Assembly: GCA_005656395.1 (NCBI GenBank)
Contig: SRSI01000010.1
Coordinates: 1,240,001-1,304,000 of the forward strand
Direction of reading: 5' to 3'
From: Strongyloides papillosus
Taxonomy: Eukaryota > Nematoda > Chromadorea > Rhabditida > Strongyloididae
DNA length: 64,000 nucleotides
Shown here: positions 59,219 through 64,000 of the stretch, in pieces
How the letters are laid out: each line of letters starts with the position of its first letter
Numbering within the stretch: the stretch's first letter is position 1
The notes under the pieces: model-generated
Databases searched by the model: none
What the model saw: only the letters and a program-made list of their open reading frames with translations
Told to the model about the DNA's origin: nothing
Translations under genes and position numbers: made by a program

Positions 59219-62200
59219 CTATAGTTTTTCTTGAGTTACTGAAGATACTGTAGAGGATTGTTCTAAATTTTCGGTACACTCCAAGTCATTATTTTCAACG
59301 TTAGTATTGGTAGTAAACTGTGAAGTAGTAATATTATCACTAGACGCTTTTGTTGTACTTTCATTAGTTGTTATATTATTATATTGATCAATAGGAATAT
59401 TTACACTATCTACAACTTCGAAATCTTTTAAATTATTAGTATTCTCTCCTTCAATTTCATTTTGTATTTCTGTATTTTCCATTTCCTCGTCAACAAAATC
59501 TCTGGGTTCATATGACTGTTCAACATTCAAATGAATTCCCTTTTCATGGTAAATTTCTTCATTATTATGTTCTTCATTGTATTCACTAGTATTTACAATT
59601 TGTTGTTCTTCACTAATATAATGGTAATTATCTAAATATTCATTGCTATCATATACATTTTCTCCCTGCCCTTCATATGCATAATATAAAGTCCTATCAC
59701 CGTTTTCATCTGTTCCATGTTGTAAAATATATCGAGTACCCTCATATTCATAGATAGTACCTTCCTGTTTGATTTCTACTTCCTCAAGATCATTTTCATC
59801 ATACTCCACACCGCCATCGAGGTCATTATTGCCATCACTATCATCATTTCCATCATCATCATCACCTCCATCTTCTTCATCTTCATTGTCATTTTCATCA
59901 TCATCCTCTTGACCGTTTTCATTATGACATTGTTCATCCTCAAGTAACTCATCATCACTATCTTCATCTTCAGTTTCTTCACTTTCTTGTTCTTCATCTA
60001 AAGCTTCGTCTTCGATGTCATTTTCATCAATCATTTCAAATTCAGGTAGCGCTAAATCATTAACAGATGAAAATAGTTCGGTGACGTAACGATTTAATCG
60101 CACTTGGTGATATTTTGGATGTATAATTTCAACTAAATCAGTATTCTCAGTAAATATTTCAAAATCATTTGTTCTTTCATCTATACCAAGTTCTGTCTTT
60201 CTAGTAACAAGCCAATTCTCGAATTTTCTCTTTTTATTAGGTTCTGTTTCACATGTAACTTTCCTGCCGTTTTCCAGATATCCCTTTCTCATTATTAAAT
60301 CACTAGTACCAGGAACAAATGAAATATAAAATTTATCTGAAGGTTTTTCTAATGCACGAATATTGCCTTCATACCAAATATCACTATCATCTGGTTCTTT
60401 ATGTGTAAATGGTAACCTATTCATTTCTTCTCTTGTCAAATTTGCTTTAGCAGCTTTTTTCTTCAAATTCCTTGGTAATATTTTTTGTCTTTCTCTAATT
60501 ATATGTTTCATATGCTTAGTTAATTTTTCCGTCTCTAAGCTATCCATAAATTCTCTCCAAACAATATCCATTGCATTTTCATCATCATCTTCATCATCGC
60601 TATCAGAGAGAGATGCTTGTTTAATGAATTTATAGTAAATTGAAACGCCAGGATTAAATGTATCTTTGACAAAATCTAGTTTAAATATTTTTGATCTTTG
60701 TATTAGTTCTTCTGCAATCATCTGATATTCTGATTGCTCATTCAACTCTATATCATCTAAAAATTGTGATTTAGTATCAATAACTTTACTCATTCTATAA
60801 TACAAAGAAACAATATTTTCTTCATCCATATCACCAATAGCATTGATACAATTTTTAGTTGCAACTTGTACAAATTTATCAAGTGAATATAATACATGAG
60901 AAGTTGTTGTAAAAATATTTCTTGCAAAATCTTCAAATGGCTCTTGCTTTAAATTCCCTGATACAAAAAGTAACAATTTCTCATATACTTTGTCGTAAAA
61001 TGTTGAAGGATGTCCTTTGTCTGGATGAAGTTCTGATTCATGATATTCGTCATTAAACGTTTTTAAGTGCTCTTCTACTTTACTATTAACACTATTTTTA
61101 CTAATTCTTTTCTTCTTCTCTTTTTCCTCATCATTCCACATTTCAATTAAATGTTCTTGCTTACGTTTCAAAGTATCAAGCCTATCACATATAATTGCAA
61201 AATGTCTAATAAACATTACCCATGCATCATTACAGAAAATACTTTTATATTCAATTGATGACAAATTAGGAACATAATTTTCTGGAGATCGTAAAGGATA
61301 TTTTTGCTTTATTTCTTCTAACAATTCAGATACTTGTTCATTTTTACTAACTTTAGTTGGAGGTTCACAATCATTAACTGTATTATCTCTTTTTCTTTTT
61401 CCTAATTCATTCTGTTTATTATACTCATTATTCTCACATCCTTTTTTATTTTTATCCCATAAATAAACAAACATATCTTTTCTATCTATTTCTATATTTT
61501 CTACATTTTCATTATTATCATCTGTAGGTTCTAGTATCGGGCCATCGTAATCGTCAATATCATACGGTAAAGTATCATAACATAATAATTCTGGAAGAAG
61601 TTCGCATAAAATTTTAACAACAATTATTTTATCTTTTTTTGGAATGTATAAATGTTTTCGTACATAATGAAGAATTAATTGGCTAGCTTCTTTAAATGTT
61701 TTTGTAGAGTAAGGAAGCATTTGACAAAATTCACTCCTTTTGATAGTGGTATCACCATGTTGTTGTCTTTTTATAAGTGCTTTATTTTTCTCTATCACTT
61801 GATTGACAAGTGTTTTACCTTTCAATAATTTAGAATCAAATTGCCTTTGAACATTTCCCTGATAATCCTGAGCTTTATAAAATAATTTATCTGATTTTTC
61901 TCTCCATAATATATTACATGCATGTTTTTGTTTAGTTAAATCTTCTACGAATTGTTTCATTCTCTCTATTACATTTCTTAAAAACAAATGAGGTTTTTCG
62001 ATCATGCAGCCAATCATAAATTTGGTGTGATGATTATATATTCTATGCATAGATCTCTCAATTAATGTGTCACTCGTACCACCAAAACGTTTATCAATAA
62101 CGAGCTTATTTCTATTTCTACTACTAGTATTTTGTAATTTATCCCAAAATGCTTCCAGAACATCTAATCCTGCTTGGGTAACTAAAATTGCCATATCATA

Positions 62201-64000
62201 TTCAAATCTTTCTTCTTCTAGTTTTATATATAACTCTTCAGTTGGACTTTTTTTATGACAAATTCCTTCACCCCTTTTTTCATCAGACAACCAAAGTGGG
62301 AATGCAACGTAATCATCATTTAAAAATTGTTGTTCAAAAGCAGTTCTTCCCGAACAAAGAGGCCTAGGATAATCAGCAGGTAATAATCTATATGATCTAC
62401 CAATATTTTTAAGTGATTGAAAAAAGGCTTTTTTCGGACCTCGAACTCTTTCTGGAATCATTCTATATGGATCAGCTTTGTTTCTCATCTCTAACCATGT
62501 ACTTTTAAATTTTGGGTAATTTCTAAAAATATGTTCAACTTTTTTATAGTAAGGCACATCATCAGCATATGTTATAGTTCCAGAGACTGTATCTAATAAT
62601 TTTAATTGATTATGTATTGTTACTGCTTCAGAGGGAAGACGAACTTGTCGTGCTAAATTACCAAAAAATAAGCATTCTTCAGCTTCCTGTTTATTCATAT
62701 TTTCATTATTTTGCAAGAAACACAATATTTCATTTGGATCTAGGTCTTTATATACAGTACAATTTTCAGCAGTTATCTCTTGTATATCTTCTTTTTCAAT
62801 TGTATTTTGTGATCTCAATTCATCTCCATCAACTAATTCACTATCACTTTCCATTTCTTTTTTATTTTCTCCATCAGTAATTAATTCATTTCCACTTTGA
62901 TATTCTTCATCATGATTTAAATTATATAAAAGCACATTTTCATCACTTAAACTCCCATCATCATCAGAGGAAGGTGAAAGAGGATCAACGCATAAACCTG
63001 TATACGATCTACTTCCTTTACCTTTTTTCTTTATCCTTAATTTACTATTATAAAGAAAATCATCATTAGGTACTAAAGTAGGAAATTTATTTGTACATTC
63101 CCTATTAGCTTCAATAATTTCTTTAGCAATATCCAAGTATAAATATCTTTGAGAAACATAAGTATCTGGAATAAAATCTGAAAATTCTTTTAATAGATCT
63201 TTGTTAGATGCAAATAATTGTGCGATTGATCTAAATATTTCTTCAATAGAATCATTATCTCCCGAATCCTGTATTTCTTGGTATGTCTGGAGAATATTTA
63301 GAAATTTATTGTATGTTACATCTTCATCTAAATAAAAGGCTCTTATTTTTGAGATATATAACAAAGCTTTTGCCATAGGTTTAGACATTTGTTCATTAGA
63401 TGTATCAGATTCTGTTGTTCCTTGAGGTAAAGAAATATCAGAAGTTAAAGGTAATTGTGGAGTATCATTTAGTAAAGGTAATTGTGATAAAGAGTCATAG
63501 TTATTACTCAATACTAAACTAGGATTATTTATTGACCGTAAAATGCTAGGGTCTTTTGCTAATAATGATAAAACTTGACTATTTAGAGCATTTTGTTTCA
63601 CAATTTCTGTTGCCGTTCTTAACGCTGTTCCGACGGGAAGTTCATTGTTGTAAACAGGCCATGTTTTCCCACTTGGTTCTTCAGCATATAATACATCATC
63701 AATAAGTTTAACCATATATCCTGTTGGAAGAAAAGCATTAAAACCAACGACTAAATAGGGATAACCTTTAAATAAATCGGCCACTTTTTTTATCACTTCA
63801 GGAGTATCAATTCTAGAAAAATAAAATAATTGCAATTTATCATTAAACACTTACATTTGTCCTTTGAATAAACGCATAACAGTTAAAAAATGATTGTAGA
63901 CATCAGTTCCCTGAAATTTCTTTCTAACATCATCTAAATATAATAAGGCATCATGGACTTGTAATTTCTTAGAATTTTTACTTTCAGGACCATCTACAGA
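59219..64000 (-). CDS. sin-3: SIN-3 transcriptional corepressor (5' end beyond window)
   Basis: Exons 63855-64000 (incomplete at the window edge) and 59219-63812, with a 42-bp intron in phase 2. Across the splice lies a paired amphipathic helix, PAH1 (LYLDDVRKKFQ...FLTVMRLFKG / DTPEVIKKVADLFKGYPYLVVGFNAFLP). A second PAH (ALLYISKIRAFYLDEDVTYNKFL) lies around 63150-63390. The HDAC-interaction domain (SYRLLPADYPRPLCSGRT...LNDDYVAFPLW) is near 62100-62430, and the Sin3 C-terminal region (FCNDAWVMFIRHFAIICDRL) follows. The tail near 59770-60020 is very Asp/Glu-rich. SIN-3 scaffolds class I histone deacetylases with sequence-specific repressors. PAH3 is hard to see and may be degenerate. The true start is outside the window. 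Confidence 0.95.

Noticed and set aside
59770..60020. Simple-sequence repeat of CAT/TCA triplets
   Set aside because: It encodes the Asp/Glu-rich tail of SIN-3; no separate repeat element is needed.
1..64000. CRISPR arrays, bacterial operons or phage
   Set aside because: No repeat-spacer structure or bacterial signals; the genes are spliced and eukaryotic throughout.

Overview
The window looks like chromosomal DNA of a parasitic or facultatively parasitic nematode, most plausibly a Strongyloides-type (clade IV) species. The reasons are a very AT-rich base composition, few and tiny introns (39-61 bp is typical) ending in TTTCAG or TTTTAG, likely spliced-leader acceptors just upstream of several start codons, and a gene set with clear Caenorhabditis counterparts: egl-30, car-1, hlh-11, lury-1, chd-1, sin-3, pdi-3, a transthyretin-like gene and an Srsx-type receptor. 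The species call is inference; the nematode call is strong.

Layout. 1.4-4.6 kb (+) CARMIL, an actin capping-protein regulator. 4.9-6.0 kb (-) CAR-1/LSM14, an mRNP protein. 6.7-14.7 kb (-) a five-exon CSPG4/NG2-like proteoglycan whose largest intron holds a tRNA-Val(AAC). 14.7-20.5 kb is a large gene-poor block with three less AT-rich islands; one of them is a non-coding, spliced 5' exon that probably belongs to egl-30. 20.5-22.2 kb (+) EGL-30, the Gq alpha subunit. 23.9-24.4 kb (+) an orphan 142-residue protein. 24.5-25.4 kb (-) mitochondrial ribosomal protein L15. 25.6-27.6 kb (-) a type I membrane protein, possibly LolA-like. 28.8-30.3 kb (+) PDI-3/ERp57. 30.8-32.0 kb (-) a beta-1,4-GalNAc/Gal transferase. 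32.4-34.3 kb (-) ceramide kinase. 36.3-36.9 kb (+) OSER1-like. 38.5-40.4 kb (+) HLH-11/AP-4. 41.2-41.6 kb (-) a small secreted cysteine-rich peptide. 43.2-43.6 kb (-) LURY-1-type RYamide neuropeptide precursor. 45.9-47.0 kb (-) a seven-helix receptor. 49.7-50.0 kb a MITE-like inverted-repeat element. 50.9-51.5 kb (+) transthyretin-like protein. 52.6-57.1 kb (-) CHD1. 59.2-64.0 kb (-) SIN-3, cut by the window end.

This is eukaryotic housekeeping and signalling sequence, not one pathway. Some functional pairings do exist: lury-1 lies next to a peptide-receptor-like GPCR and a secreted peptide gene; two chromatin regulators (CHD1, SIN-3) are tandem on one strand; and the secretory-pathway gene pdi-3 has ER-stress-type promoter motifs. 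I found no clearly undescribed multi-gene system. The most interesting leads are a hairpin created by splicing in the predicted egl-30 5' leader, the unannotated cysteine-rich peptide gene with an 18-bp perfect palindrome in front of it, the tRNA wedged against a 3' splice site, and a decayed-looking coding island at 16.4-17.3 kb.

Exon joins were deduced by reading splice consensus and frame by eye; no search or alignment was run. Family assignments rest on recognised motifs.
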